Notes: generated from the letters alone by a model not told the origin. 15,967 nt of DNA from Ornithoclostridium faecigallinarum (GCA_018713665.1 DVOI01000023.1:1-15967); one strand, 5' to 3'; positions 6,752 to 14,576 are shown, counted from the stretch's first letter. Program-made: numbers and translations.

Positions 6752-6774
6752 CCGCCGTTCGAGGCGGTTTTTCT
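6752..6774 (+). terminator. Terminator after the XRE gene
   Basis: CCGCC (6752-6756) and GGCGG (6763-6767) form a GC stem around a TTCG-containing loop, followed by TTTTTCTT. It isolates the XRE gene from the tetR unit. Confidence 0.75.
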
Positions 6775-6860
6775 TTGTCTGCGACGAAGCGCCGTCTACG
6801 GGGTCTTGCCGGGCGCACACGCGGACCGACGCGCAAATATTTGTTGCCGAAGGCTAATGA

Positions 6861-6889
6861 TGGACACAAGCCCGTAACACTGTTACAAT
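6861..6889 (+). promoter_or_regulatory. Promoter of the first tetR gene
   Basis: TGGACA (6861-6866), a 17-base spacer and TACAAT (6884-6889) each match the consensus at five of six positions. The -10 lies inside the double palindrome described next, so binding there would block RNA polymerase. Confidence 0.65.
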
Positions 6890-6900
6890 AACATTGTTAT
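6874..6900 (+). promoter_or_regulatory. Double TAACA/TGTTA operator, first tetR
   Basis: Two 13-bp palindromes lie 14 bp apart centre to centre: GTAACA-C-TGTTAC (6874-6886) and ATAACA-T-TGTTAT (6888-6900). They cover the -10 of the tetR promoter. An almost identical arrangement precedes the second tetR gene at 14610-14637, which supports autoregulation by these TetR proteins. Confidence 0.75.
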
Positions 6901-6919
6901 CGAACGCGAGGACGGGCAT

Positions 6920-7540
6920 ATGAAACAAAAGGACGAAAACATCAACAAGACCGTTTTGGAATGCGCGAAAAGAGAGTTTATGACAAAGGGCTTTGCCGAC
7001 GCTTCCATGCGCACGATCGCGGAACGCGCGGGCGTTACGACAGGGATGCTTTACAGCCGCTTTGCGGATAAGGATGAAATGTTTTGTTCCATAGTGGGCG
7101 AGGGCGCGGAGAAGCTGTACGCCTATTTTTCGGACGTGCAGGAAAATTTTGCCGCCTTTCCCGCAGAACAGCAGAAAGGGGAGATGCACTCCTACACATC
7201 GGGCAAGATGAGCGTGATGATGGACATCATCTACGACTACTTTGACAGCTTCAAACTCATCGTCTGCCACAGCGCGGGTTCAAGCTATGAGCATTACATC
7301 GACCGCATGATCGACTACGAGACGGAGAGCACCGAACGCTTCATGCGTGTGCTGCGCGAAAGCGGCGCGCCCGTCAAGACGGTTCGGCGGGACATCAACC
7401 ATATGCTTGCGAGCGCGCTCTTTAACGGCGTGTTCGAGGTGGTCGCGCACGACTTTCCCAAAGAGGACGCAACGGAATATGTAGACGCCGTCTGCGAATT
7501 CTTTTATGCGGGCTGGGATAAGCTCATGGGTTTGTCATAA
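6920..7540 (+). CDS. TetR/AcrR family transcriptional regulator (copy 1)
   Basis: The protein has 206 residues. The N-terminal helix-turn-helix lies at about 28-52 (SMRTIAERAGVTTGMLYSRF, then ADKDEMF), and the C-terminal helical ligand domain contains a run of aromatic and acidic residues (DIIYDYFDSFKLIVCHSAG, about 102-120). GAGGA (6908-6912) seven bases upstream sets the ATG. The gene precedes a heterodimeric ABC transporter, the usual setting of a TetR that controls drug or metabolite transport. Its promoter is covered by a paired palindrome, so self-repression is likely. It aligns without gaps to the second TetR of this window; 37 of the first 55 residues are identical by eye, including the whole recognition helix. 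The ligand is unknown. Confidence 0.94.
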   Translation: MKQKDENINKTVLECAKREFMTKGFADASMRTIAERAGVTTGMLYSRFADKDEMFCSIVGEGAEKLYAYFSDVQENFAAFPAEQQKGEMHSYTSGKMSVMMDIIYDYFDSFKLIVCHSAGSSYEHYIDRMIDYETESTERFMRVLRESGAPVKTVRRDINHMLASALFNGVFEVVAHDFPKEDATEYVDAVCEFFYAGWDKLMGLS

Positions 7541-7559
7541 TATAAGGTAAAAAGAAACA

Positions 7560-7574
7560 GGGGCTTTAAGCCCC
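7560..7574 (+). terminator. Hairpin after the first tetR gene
   Basis: GGGGCT-TTA-AGCCCC is a perfect 6-bp stem 20 bases after the tetR stop. Only a broken T-tract (GTTCTTTC) follows, so it may attenuate rather than fully end transcription into the ABC genes. Confidence 0.5.
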
Positions 7575-7590
7575 GTTCTTTCGGACATAT

Positions 7591-7608
7591 GGTTCGCATA
7601 TACGAACT
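7591..7608 (+). promoter_or_regulatory. 18-bp palindromic operator, site 1
   Basis: GGTTCGCATATACGAACT is one of five sites in the window fitting AGTTCGCWTATRCGAACT. It lies upstream of the first ABC gene, with site 2 centred 58 bp further on. Confidence 0.75.
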
Positions 7609-7648
7609 AAAATAAAAGCGCGAAAAAAGCTGTATTTTTTTGATATAT

Positions 7649-7666
7649 AGTTCGCTATAACGAACT
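7649..7666 (+). promoter_or_regulatory. 18-bp palindromic operator, site 2
   Basis: AGTTCGCTATAACGAACT ends nine bases before the AGGAGG ribosome binding site (7675-7680) of the first ABC gene. That position suits a roadblock or a repressor of a nearby promoter, but no convincing -35/-10 pair is visible. Confidence 0.75.
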
Positions 7667-7685
7667 TAATATACAGGAGGTATTT

Positions 7686-9476
7686 ATGCAAAGTAAGGCA
7701 AAAGGAAAGGGCAATCTTTCCGTTTTGATGGACTATGCGGGGCGGCGAAGGGTGCTCACCTATCTTTCGTGGGTGCTTTCCGCCGTCAGCGCGCTGACCG
7801 CGCTCGTGCCGTTTATCTTCGTGTGGCTCATCGTGCGTGAAGTAATCCAAGCGGACGGAAATTTTGCTGCGGTGCAGGGAAGTCTTTCCGTGTACGGATG
7901 GTGGGCGGTCGGCAGCGCTCTTATTTCCATGCTCGTCTATTTCGCGGCGCTCATGTGCTCGCACGTTGCGGCGTTCCGTGTGGCGGGCAATATGCGAAAA
8001 AGGGCGATGCGCCATATCGGGACGCTCCCTGTCGGGTTTATGAACAGCCTCGGCAGCGGCAGGGTGCGCCGCATCGTCAACGAATCGAGCGCTGCGACCG
8101 AAACGTATCTTGCGCATCAACTTCCCGACATGGTGGGCGCGTTCGCAACGCCCGTCGGGATGATCGTGCTGCTGTTTGTGTTCGACTGGCGGCTTGGACT
8201 TTTGAGCCTTATTCCGACCATCCTCGGCTTTATCATCATGGCAAAGATGACGGGCAAGCGCATGGCGGCGGACATGAAAGAATATCAAAACGCCCTCGAA
8301 GTCATGAACAACGAGGCGGTGGAATATGTGCGCGGCGTACCCGTCGTCAAGACGTTCGGGCAGACGGTATTCTCTTTCAAGCGTTTCAAAGGCTCCATAG
8401 ACAGTTACCATACATGGGTGATCGCCTACACAAAAAGCCTGATGTGGCCGATGGTCGCATTCACGACCGCCATCAACTGCGTGTTCGTGCCGCTCATCAT
8501 CGCGGGGCTTTGCTTTACCGCGGGCGGTGTGGACGGGACCTTCCTCCTGAACCTCATCTTCTATATCATTTTCACGCCCATCATCTCGGTCACGCTGGTG
8601 AAGGTCATGTTCATGAGCGAGAACAATATGATCGTTTCCGACGCCTTGCAGCGTATCGACGGCATCTTGGCGATCAAGCCGCTGCCCGAACCGTCCGCGC
8701 CGCAGACCCCGAAGGATAATTCCGTTACGTTTGAGAACGTGACCTTTGCCTATGAAGGTGCTGACAGGAACGCCATCGACGGCGTCACTTTCAACGTGAA
8801 TGCGGGCGAGACCGTGGCGCTTATCGGTCCGTCGGGCGGAGGAAAGACGACGGCTGCGGGACTTGTAGCCCGTTTTTGGGATACGGCGTCGGGCGCGGTC
8901 AAAGTGGGCGGCGTCAACGTCAAGGATATTGACAGGCAGACGCTGAACGATACCGTCGCTTATGTCTTTCAGGACAGCAAACTGCTCAAAACTTCCATCT
9001 TTGAAAACGTGCGCATGGGCAGACCTTCTGCAACGAGAGAAGAAGTGCATGCCGCGTTACGAAACGCACAATGCGACGACATTCTCGCAAAGCTTCCGCA
9101 AGGGGCTGACACCGTCATCGGTAGCAAGGGAGTGTATCTTTCGGGCGGAGAGCAGCAACGTATCGCCATCGCACGCGTCATGCTCAAAAACGCGCCCGTG
9201 CTCGTCTTGGATGAGGCGACGGCGTTTGCCGATCCCGAAAACGAAGCGGCGGTGCAGCGAGCGTTTGAACGGCTCGCGGAGGGCAGAACGGTCATCATGA
9301 TCGCGCACCGCCTCACCACCGTACAGAACGCAGATAGGATATACGTTCTGAAAGACGGTAAAATTGCGGAAGAAGGTACGCATGCGCAACTTATGGAACA
9401 AAACGGGTTATATCACAATATGTACGACGAATACCGTACATCCATTGCTTGGAAAGTAGGAGGTGCAAAATGTTGA
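7686..9476 (+). CDS. ABC half-transporter, permease fused to ATPase (1)
   Basis: The protein has 596 residues. Six membrane helices of the type IV (exporter-fold) permease occupy about 20-315 and include the family motif FDWRL (166-170). The ATPase domain has Walker A GPSGGGKTT (381-389), Q-loop Q429, signature LSGGEQQ (485-491), Walker B VLVLDEAT (505-512, with the catalytic Glu) and H-loop H541. The D-loop reads FADPE instead of the usual SALD, a form I associate with siderophore-import members of this fold such as YbtP/YbtQ and IrtA/IrtB. That link is from memory and is tentative. AGGAGG lies five bases before the ATG. It overlaps the next ABC gene by seven bases, so the two form a heterodimer. 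The substrate could be a metal chelate or a toxic compound. Confidence 0.95.
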   Translation: MQSKAKGKGNLSVLMDYAGRRRVLTYLSWVLSAVSALTALVPFIFVWLIVREVIQADGNFAAVQGSLSVYGWWAVGSALISMLVYFAALMCSHVAAFRVAGNMRKRAMRHIGTLPVGFMNSLGSGRVRRIVNESSAATETYLAHQLPDMVGAFATPVGMIVLLFVFDWRLGLLSLIPTILGFIIMAKMTGKRMAADMKEYQNALEVMNNEAVEYVRGVPVVKTFGQTVFSFKRFKGSIDSYHTWVIAYTKSLMWPMVAFTTAINCVFVPLIIAGLCFTAGGVDGTFLLNLIFYIIFTPIISVTLVKVMFMSENNMIVSDALQRIDGILAIKPLPEPSAPQTPKDNSVTFENVTFAYEGADRNAIDGVTFNVNAGETVALIGPSGGGKTTAAGLVARFWDTASGAVKVGGVNVKDIDRQTLNDTVAYVFQDSKLLKTSIFENVRMGRPSATREEVHAALRNAQCDDILAKLPQGADTVIGSKGVYLSGGEQQRIAIARVMLKNAPVLVLDEATAFADPENEAAVQRAFERLAEGRTVIMIAHRLTTVQNADRIYVLKDGKIAEEGTHAQLMEQNGLYHNMYDEYRTSIAWKVGGAKC

Positions 9477-11200
9477 ATCACATCATGAAAAAATACGCGC
9501 TCTCGCGGCAGGGCGCAAAAGATCTCGTCATTGCCACCATTTCCTGCGTGGTACACAATCTCACGCTCATGTTGCCAGTCAGCCTTTTATATCTGCTTGT
9601 AGCAGACTTGTATGCGGGCGGCGTGCCGCAGGGACATCTGTGGATCTATATTGTCGGCATGGTGGCGGCGGTCCTGCTCATTCTTTTTTCCTACCGCTGG
9701 GTGTACGGCGCGACCTATTACGCAACATATAAAGAAAGTTCTGTTCGGCGTATTTCGCTCGCGGAAAAATTGCGCAAACTGCCGCTGTCCTTCTTCGGGA
9801 AGCGCGACCTTTCCGACCTCACCACGACCATCATGGCGGATTGCACGACGCTCGAACAGTCTTTCTCGCATTGGATCCCCGAATTTTTCGGCTCCATGAT
9901 CTCTACGGTCATCGTCGCCGTCTGCTTGTTTATCTTCGATTGGAGATTGGCTCTCGCAGCGCTGTGGGTGCTGCCCGTATCGCTCGCCATTGTCGCGTTT
10001 TCGGGCAAGGTGCAGAATTACTTTACCCGCCGCCAGACGGAGGCAAAACTCGCCGTTGCGGAGGGTATTCAAGAAGCGCTCGAAACCATGCGTGATCTGA
10101 AGTCCAACAACGCCGAAGAAAAGTACCTCAAAGGCTTGGATGAAAAGATAGATCTGCAGGAAAAGCGCATGATAGCGTCCGAGCTCGGCGGCGCGCTGTT
10201 CGTCGTTCCCGCGGGGATGATTTTGAAACTCGGCATCGGAACCGTTGCGCTTGTCGGCGGAATGCTGCTTGCAAGTAACGCAATTACCGTGTTGACGTTC
10301 TTTATGTATCTTTTGGTCGTGTCGCGGCTGTACGACCCGTTGAGTTCGTCGCTGCAAAACCTCGCCGCCATCATCTCCACGAACATTCCCATCGAGAGAA
10401 TGAACGAGATCGAAAACTATCCGGTCCAGCCGGGTACGGCAGAGCTGAAAACGCAGGGCTACGATATAAAATTCGACAATGTGTCCTTTGCCTATAACAC
10501 GGGCGAGCAAGTCCTTTCCGGAGTGTCGTTTACGGCAAAACAGGGAGAAGTTACGGCGCTCATCGGTCCATCCGGCGGCGGAAAGAGTACGGCAGCCAAA
10601 CTTGCCGCAAGGTTTTGGGATGCAGACAGCGGCAAAATCACGCTCGGCGGCACGGACGTCAAGACTGTCGATCCCGAAAAACTGCTCTCTGCATATTCCA
10701 TCGTATTTCAGGACGTCACGCTGTTCAACAATACCGTCATGGAAAATATCCGTATCGGTCGGCAGGGCGCGACGGACGAAGAAGTGCTTGCCGCGGCAAG
10801 GGAGGCGCAGTGCGACGAATTTGTAGAAAAGCTCCCCGAAGGCTATCAGACGATGATCGGAGAAAACGGCTCGGCGCTTTCGGGCGGAGAACGGCAGCGT
10901 ATTTCCATTGCCCGTGCGCTCTTAAAAGATTCGCCCGTCATCCTCCTCGACGAAGCGACGGCTTCCCTCGACGCGGAGAACGAAACGCATATACAGCGCG
11001 CCATTTCCCGTCTCGTCAAGGGCAAGACGGTCCTCATCATCGCTCATCGTATGCGCACGGTAGAGGGCGCGGATAAGCTCGTCCTCTTAAAAGACGGCAA
11101 AGTCGCAGAGCAGGGAAGTCCCGAAGAGCTCCTTGCAAAGGGCGGCATCTATGCCAAGATGTGCCAATTGCAACAGCAGTCGGGCGAGTGGCGTATCTGA
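9470..11200 (+). CDS. ABC half-transporter, permease fused to ATPase (2)
   Basis: This is the partner of the preceding half-transporter, with 576 residues from the ATG at 9470. That start is set by AGGAGG (9458-9463) six bases upstream, and an in-frame TTG at 9449 is rejected. The permease domain spans about 18-305 with FDWRL at 156-160. The ATPase domain has Walker A GPSGGGKST (366-374), Q414, signature LSGGERQ (470-476), Walker B ILLDEAT (491-497), a canonical SLD D-loop and H526. Both subunits keep the catalytic Glu, so both ATP sites may be active. It overlaps the upstream gene by seven bases and has no separate promoter. Direction of transport and substrate are undetermined. Confidence 0.95.
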   Translation: MLNHIMKKYALSRQGAKDLVIATISCVVHNLTLMLPVSLLYLLVADLYAGGVPQGHLWIYIVGMVAAVLLILFSYRWVYGATYYATYKESSVRRISLAEKLRKLPLSFFGKRDLSDLTTTIMADCTTLEQSFSHWIPEFFGSMISTVIVAVCLFIFDWRLALAALWVLPVSLAIVAFSGKVQNYFTRRQTEAKLAVAEGIQEALETMRDLKSNNAEEKYLKGLDEKIDLQEKRMIASELGGALFVVPAGMILKLGIGTVALVGGMLLASNAITVLTFFMYLLVVSRLYDPLSSSLQNLAAIISTNIPIERMNEIENYPVQPGTAELKTQGYDIKFDNVSFAYNTGEQVLSGVSFTAKQGEVTALIGPSGGGKSTAAKLAARFWDADSGKITLGGTDVKTVDPEKLLSAYSIVFQDVTLFNNTVMENIRIGRQGATDEEVLAAAREAQCDEFVEKLPEGYQTMIGENGSALSGGERQRISIARALLKDSPVILLDEATASLDAENETHIQRAISRLVKGKTVLIIAHRMRTVEGADKLVLLKDGKVAEQGSPEELLAKGGIYAKMCQLQQQSGEWRI

Positions 11201-11210
11201 AAAACTTGCG

Positions 11211-11239
11211 CGGAAGGGTTGACAAATGTCGCCCTTCCG
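11211..11239 (+). promoter_or_regulatory. Long nested inverted repeat over the -35 box
   Basis: CGGAAGGG (11211-11218) is mirrored perfectly by CCCTTCCG (11232-11239), and inside it GACA (11221-11224) is mirrored by TGTC (11227-11230). The element holds the TTGACA -35 of the following promoter. It could be an operator, or, as RNA from the ABC operon, a hairpin ending that transcript, although no T-run follows. Confidence 0.5.
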
Positions 11240-11247
11240 TGTATAAT
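11219..11247 (+). promoter_or_regulatory. Consensus promoter of the DUF3793-flavodoxin unit
   Basis: TTGACA (11219-11224), a 17-base spacer and TATAAT (11242-11247) are a perfect sigma-A promoter, the strongest in the window. Transcription should start near 11254, immediately before or within the first of two palindromic operators, so tight repression is expected. Confidence 0.88.
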
Positions 11248-11254
11248 GACAATA

Positions 11255-11272
11255 AGTTCGCATATGCGAACT
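11255..11272 (+). promoter_or_regulatory. 18-bp palindromic operator, site 3
   Basis: AGTTCGCATATGCGAACT is a perfect palindrome starting at the predicted transcription start. It is identical to site 4, 33 bp downstream (about three helical turns). Confidence 0.85.
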
Positions 11273-11287
11273 CATTAAATACGGGTC

Positions 11288-11305
11288 AGTTCGCATATGC
11301 GAACT
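11288..11305 (+). promoter_or_regulatory. 18-bp palindromic operator, site 4
   Basis: This perfect palindrome extends to 20 bp (11287-11306). It lies just before the AAGGAG ribosome binding site (11308-11313) of the DUF3793 reading frame. Confidence 0.85.
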
Positions 11306-11317
11306 GAAAGGAGAGCT

Positions 11318-11854
11318 ATGAGCGTAACGGAATATGCCATCGGTCGCCATTGCGGCGTGACGTTTGCGGGACTGAAAATCGCCAGTCTCGTAAATTTGCC
11401 GAAAGGCGACGAGGATGTCTTAACCATGCTGGCGCGACGTTTTGCAAGCAAAGGTTTTTTGTTCTAACTTTTGCGGGAAAGCGATGTGCGATCGCTCGTT
11501 TATGTTTGTCATCAAGTGCGGTTGGAGCAATATCTTACTCGTCCCGAGGTGAAAACCTTTCTCTCTTCCTTTGGGTACGAATATGCGACGGCAATAGATG
11601 CGCTGGAACAGTTAAAAGATCGTATGAGCGGCGAATTTCCACATGAGATCGGCATCGTTTTGGGTTATCCGCTTTGCGACGTTCGAGGTTTTTTGCGCGA
11701 TCCGGACGGATGTATTTTGTGCGGCGAATGGAAGGTATACGCAAATGCGGACGAAGCGGTGCGCACCTTTGAGAGGTTTCGCAGGTGCAACGCTTGTATC
11801 TGTCGGCATATGGACAGAGGGAGAACGCTCTCCCAAATATTCAATGTGACCTAA
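11318..11854 (+). pseudogene. DUF3793 family protein, broken by an in-frame stop
   Basis: The frame starts at ATG 11318, after AAGGAG. It encodes 49 residues with the family's N-terminal block (HCGVTFAGLKIASLVNLP) and then meets TAA at 11465-11467. The same frame continues without any shift to 11854 and carries the rest of the family: EFPHEIGIVLGYPLCDVRGF, a cysteine-containing GCILCGEWKVY segment, and a C-terminal FRRCNACICR region. Read through, it would be 178 residues, about normal for DUF3793. The function of the family is unknown to me; it often neighbours flavodoxin or iron-uptake genes in Clostridia. The stop could be a recent nonsense mutation, a sequencing error or a readthrough site. 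A TTG at 11471 has no ribosome binding site. Confidence 0.8.
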
Positions 11855-11877
11855 AACATTTTTTCAGGAGGTATTTT

Positions 11878-12297
11878 ATGAAAGTTTCCATCGTGTATTG
11901 GTCGGGTACCGGCAATACGGAAGCAATGGCAAACGCCGTGGCAGAGGGCGCGAAGAGCGCGGGAGCCGAGGTCGAACTTTTGAATGTTTCGCATGCGACA
12001 GCCGAGGTCTTGAAGAGTGACGCTATCCTTCTCGGATGTCCGGCTATGGGCTCGGAGCAACTCGAGGACAGTGAGTTCGAGCCGTTTTTCGCATCCATTG
12101 AAAGTTCGCTCGCCGGCAAGAGGATCGGATTGTTTGGTTCTTACGATTGGGGCGACGGCGAGTGGATGCGCACTTGGCAAAAGCGTGTCGAAGACGCCGG
12201 CGGAACTATGATAGAGGACGGGGTCATTTGCAACAATGAGCCTGACTTCGACGCACTTGCGGCATGCGGTGCGCTCGGCGAAAAGGCGGCAGAGTAA
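11878..12297 (+). CDS. Short-chain flavodoxin
   Basis: The 139-residue flavodoxin is an FMN-binding electron carrier of the cytoplasm that can replace ferredoxin when iron is scarce. The FMN phosphate loop is WSGTGNTEAM (8-17). The two isoalloxazine-flanking loops are LGCPAMGSEQLED (52-64) and FGSYDWGDGEWM (86-97), with W91 as the likely stacking aromatic. The ATG at 11878 is fixed by AGGAGG (11866-11871) six bases upstream, and an in-frame upstream start at 11785 would overlap the DUF3793 frame and is rejected. It follows the DUF3793 frame by 23 bases and shares its consensus promoter and double operator, so it is probably induced with the transporter genes. Confidence 0.95.
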   Translation: MKVSIVYWSGTGNTEAMANAVAEGAKSAGAEVELLNVSHATAEVLKSDAILLGCPAMGSEQLEDSEFEPFFASIESSLAGKRIGLFGSYDWGDGEWMRTWQKRVEDAGGTMIEDGVICNNEPDFDALAACGALGEKAAE

Positions 12298-12489
12298 GAC
12301 GCAAGCCAAACACCGATCGCAAGTCGGAGAAAAAGCGGTATCGCGCAATATACAAGACGTACTGTATGAGCGATGCGCAGCGCAGATGCGTGAAAAAGTT
12401 GCGGTCTTCTGCGCGAATGTCGGCGAAGCGCCGCGAGGCGTAAAACTGTTCGCGACGCTTTGTCGGCAAATATCATTTGGAGATAGAAA

Positions 12490-13110
12490 ATGTTTGTCGT
12501 CCGTAAATATGAGGAGAGAGACGTTCCTGCCTGTGCGAAATGCTTTTACGAAAGTTTTTTCGACTGTCCGTTGACGGAAAAGGATAAGATATTTTTGCGC
12601 GACTACGCGCAGGTGCTCATCGAAAAGTGCTCGTTTACATACGTCGCGGAGAGCGAAGGGCAGGTCGTCGGGTTTATTGTCGGGCATTACAAAAAGGGTT
12701 TTGACAAAACGCTTGCCAAAACGCACGACGCAAAACCGCACTACAAGGCGTGGCTGAGGTGCTTTTTCAAGTTTATGTTCGGCGGCTACAAGATGTCCGC
12801 ACCGTTCAAGGCGCAATTCGACGTATTCTATAAAAAGCTGAAAGAGAACGGAAAAGACACGCCGCTGACCTGCGACTGCGAACTAATGGCGCTTTGCTCG
12901 CGCAAGAACTTCCGAAAAGGGCTGGGAACGGCGCTCTGGGAAGCCTTTAAGGAGCGGTGTGTTCAAAGCGGCGTGAAGACGGTGCGCGTGTTCACCGATA
13001 CGGACGCCACATATACTTTTTACGAAAAGCGCGGTTTTTCGCTTATATGGGAAAAGCCGTATTCCTTCGGTACGCCCGGCAAATCGCTGGTGTATGAATA
13101 TAAGTTATAA
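12490..13110 (+). CDS. GNAT family N-acetyltransferase
   Basis: The 206-residue protein has the GNAT fold, which transfers an acyl group from acyl-CoA to an amine. The acetyl-CoA pyrophosphate loop is RKGLGT (142-147), within CSRKNFRKGLGTALWEAF. Motif B is FYEKRGF (177-183). An insert of about 60 residues rich in Lys and Phe (70-125) sits between the early strands and motif A and may form the substrate pocket. GGAGA (12479-12483) lies six bases before the ATG. A 192-base gap separates it from the flavodoxin gene, with no clear promoter or terminator in it, so it may belong to the same transcript. The substrate is unknown. Confidence 0.9.
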   Translation: MFVVRKYEERDVPACAKCFYESFFDCPLTEKDKIFLRDYAQVLIEKCSFTYVAESEGQVVGFIVGHYKKGFDKTLAKTHDAKPHYKAWLRCFFKFMFGGYKMSAPFKAQFDVFYKKLKENGKDTPLTCDCELMALCSRKNFRKGLGTALWEAFKERCVQSGVKTVRVFTDTDATYTFYEKRGFSLIWEKPYSFGTPGKSLVYEYKL

Positions 13111-13124
13111 GAGGTGCAGGAGCT

Positions 13125-13739
13125 ATGATAAAAAAATTTTTAAACAATTGCAAAAAACCTAAGGGAAAATTCGGCAAAATGATCGTGAGCGCCATGAACA
13201 AAGGGCATGCGCCTCTCGCGCTTTGGGCGTTCGAGGTGTGCCCGTTGAAAGACGGAGAGAGCGTTTTGGACGTCGGGTGCGGCGGTGGCGGCAATCTTGT
13301 CCGCATTCTGGAGCGCTGCCCGAAAAGCCGCGCGGACGGCATCGATTATTCGGAGGAAAGCGTTGCGTGCAGCCGTAAAGCGACCAAAAAATATGCGGAC
13401 AGGTGCAGTATCTTGTGCGGAGATGCCATGCGTCTGCCGTATCGGGACGAAACCTATGACAGGGCGGTGTCCTTTGAATCCATATATTTCTGGCCCGATC
13501 CGGTACGCGGACTGAAAGAGATTTGCCGCGTATTGAAACAAGGCGGCAAAGTCATGATTGCCTCTGAAATGACCGATCCGGAAAAGGGAAAATTCTGGGC
13601 AAAACGCTGTGAAGGCATGACGATTTATACGGCGGAAGAGCTCGCTGCCCTTATGGGAAAAGCAGGGTTTTCCGATGTCAAAATCCATAAGACGCGCAAA
13701 GTCTGGTGTGCCGTCGAGGGGGTAAAAAGATCATTATAA
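13125..13739 (+). CDS. Class I SAM-dependent methyltransferase
   Basis: The 204-residue protein has the Methyltransf_11-type Rossmann fold. Motif I is VLDVGCGGGGN (47-57), the ribose-binding acidic residue is D74 in GIDYS, the adenine-contact motif is GDAMRLP (99-105), and the later strands carry SFESIYFWPDP (116-126) and RVLKQGGKVMIASEM (135-149). It probably methylates a small molecule, but the target cannot be deduced. AGGAG (13118-13122) lies only two bases before the ATG and GAGG (13111-13114) ten bases before it. The gene starts 14 bases after the acetyltransferase and is followed 21 bases later by the ZIP gene, so the three are probably co-transcribed. Confidence 0.92.
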   Translation: MIKKFLNNCKKPKGKFGKMIVSAMNKGHAPLALWAFEVCPLKDGESVLDVGCGGGGNLVRILERCPKSRADGIDYSEESVACSRKATKKYADRCSILCGDAMRLPYRDETYDRAVSFESIYFWPDPVRGLKEICRVLKQGGKVMIASEMTDPEKGKFWAKRCEGMTIYTAEELAALMGKAGFSDVKIHKTRKVWCAVEGVKRSL

Positions 13740-13760
13740 AGGCAGAGACGGAGGAATAAC

Positions 13761-14549
13761 ATGAGTCAGACGGCAATGATAATTTTAGGATTTTTGGGCA
13801 TTTTTCTTGCCACGACGGCAGGGAGCGCGATCGTCTGGTTTTTCAAAAGAGATATATCCGACAAGGTAAATACGCTATTTCTCGGTTTTGCGTCCGGCAT
13901 CATGGTCGCGGCGTCTGTGTGGTCGCTCATCATTCCGTCCATAGAAGGGGCAGAAAGCTGGGGCAAGTGGAATTTTGTTCCCGCGCTTATCGGTTTTTTG
14001 CTGGGCGGTTTGTTTTTGGTATTGCTCGATCATGTCGTACCGCACTTTCATAAGGGAACGAACGAGGAAGAAGGTCCGCACAGCTCCCTGAAAAAATCCA
14101 CTAAAATGTTTCTTGCGGTGACCATACACAACATTCCGGAAGGTCTTGCCGTAGGCTTTGCGTTCGGTGCGGCTGCGGCAATGGGTGAATATTCCGCATA
14201 TGTTTCCGCTCTGGCGCTTGCGATCGGTATGGCGATACAGAATTTTCCGGAAGGCGCGGCTGTCTCCCTGCCCATGAAAACGGCGACGGGCAGCCGCGGC
14301 AAAGCCTTTTTATACGGCATGGGCAGCGGAGCAGTGGAACCTGTATTTGCCGTTGTCGGGTATTTCCTTGCGGCAAATCTAACGGCGGCGCAGCCGTGGT
14401 TTCTGGCGTTTGCTGCGGGGGCGATGATATTCGTCGTCGTGGAAGATCTCATTCCCGACGCGCACCTATCAGAACATCCGCATTTCGGCACATGGGGCGC
14501 AATGCTCGGCTTTGCCGTGATGATGGCGCTTGATGTCGCATTGGGATAA
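13761..14549 (+). CDS. ZIP family divalent metal transporter
   Basis: This 262-residue integral membrane protein moves divalent metals (zinc, iron or manganese) into the cytoplasm in the ZIP family manner. About eight hydrophobic helices are visible. The metal pathway signatures HNIPEG (123-128, helix IV) and QNFPEG (160-165, helix V) are intact, with E193 in AVEP and E228 in EDLIPDAH further along. The helix III-IV loop carries a His-containing segment HVVPHFHKG (91-99), a typical metal-binding loop. GGAGG (13750-13754) lies six bases before the ATG. The length and motifs fit ZupT/GufA-type members. It is the last gene before a strong terminator. Metal preference is not evident. Confidence 0.94.
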   Translation: MSQTAMIILGFLGIFLATTAGSAIVWFFKRDISDKVNTLFLGFASGIMVAASVWSLIIPSIEGAESWGKWNFVPALIGFLLGGLFLVLLDHVVPHFHKGTNEEEGPHSSLKKSTKMFLAVTIHNIPEGLAVGFAFGAAAAMGEYSAYVSALALAIGMAIQNFPEGAAVSLPMKTATGSRGKAFLYGMGSGAVEPVFAVVGYFLAANLTAAQPWFLAFAAGAMIFVVVEDLIPDAHLSEHPHFGTWGAMLGFAVMMALDVALG

Positions 14550-14576
14550 CCGAAGGAAGTTTTTCTTCGGTTTTTT
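14550..14576 (+). terminator. Strong Rho-independent terminator
   Basis: CCGAAG (14550-14555) pairs with CTTCGG (14565-14570). The stem extends inward by a G-T and two A-T pairs around a GTT loop, and six T residues follow. It ends the unit containing the ZIP gene. Confidence 0.92.

Noticed and set aside
7566..9050. 494-codon open frame on the minus strand
   Set aside because: It is the antisense of the first ABC transporter gene. Its His/Arg-rich composition is typical of a reverse-frame artefact.
9449..9469. Upstream TTG start for the second ABC gene
   Set aside because: It lies within the first ABC gene and before the AGGAGG at 9458-9463, which clearly serves the ATG at 9470.
11465..11471. 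Frameshift as the cause of the DUF3793 break
   Set aside because: The family motifs before and after the stop are in the same frame, so it is a nonsense codon rather than an insertion or deletion.
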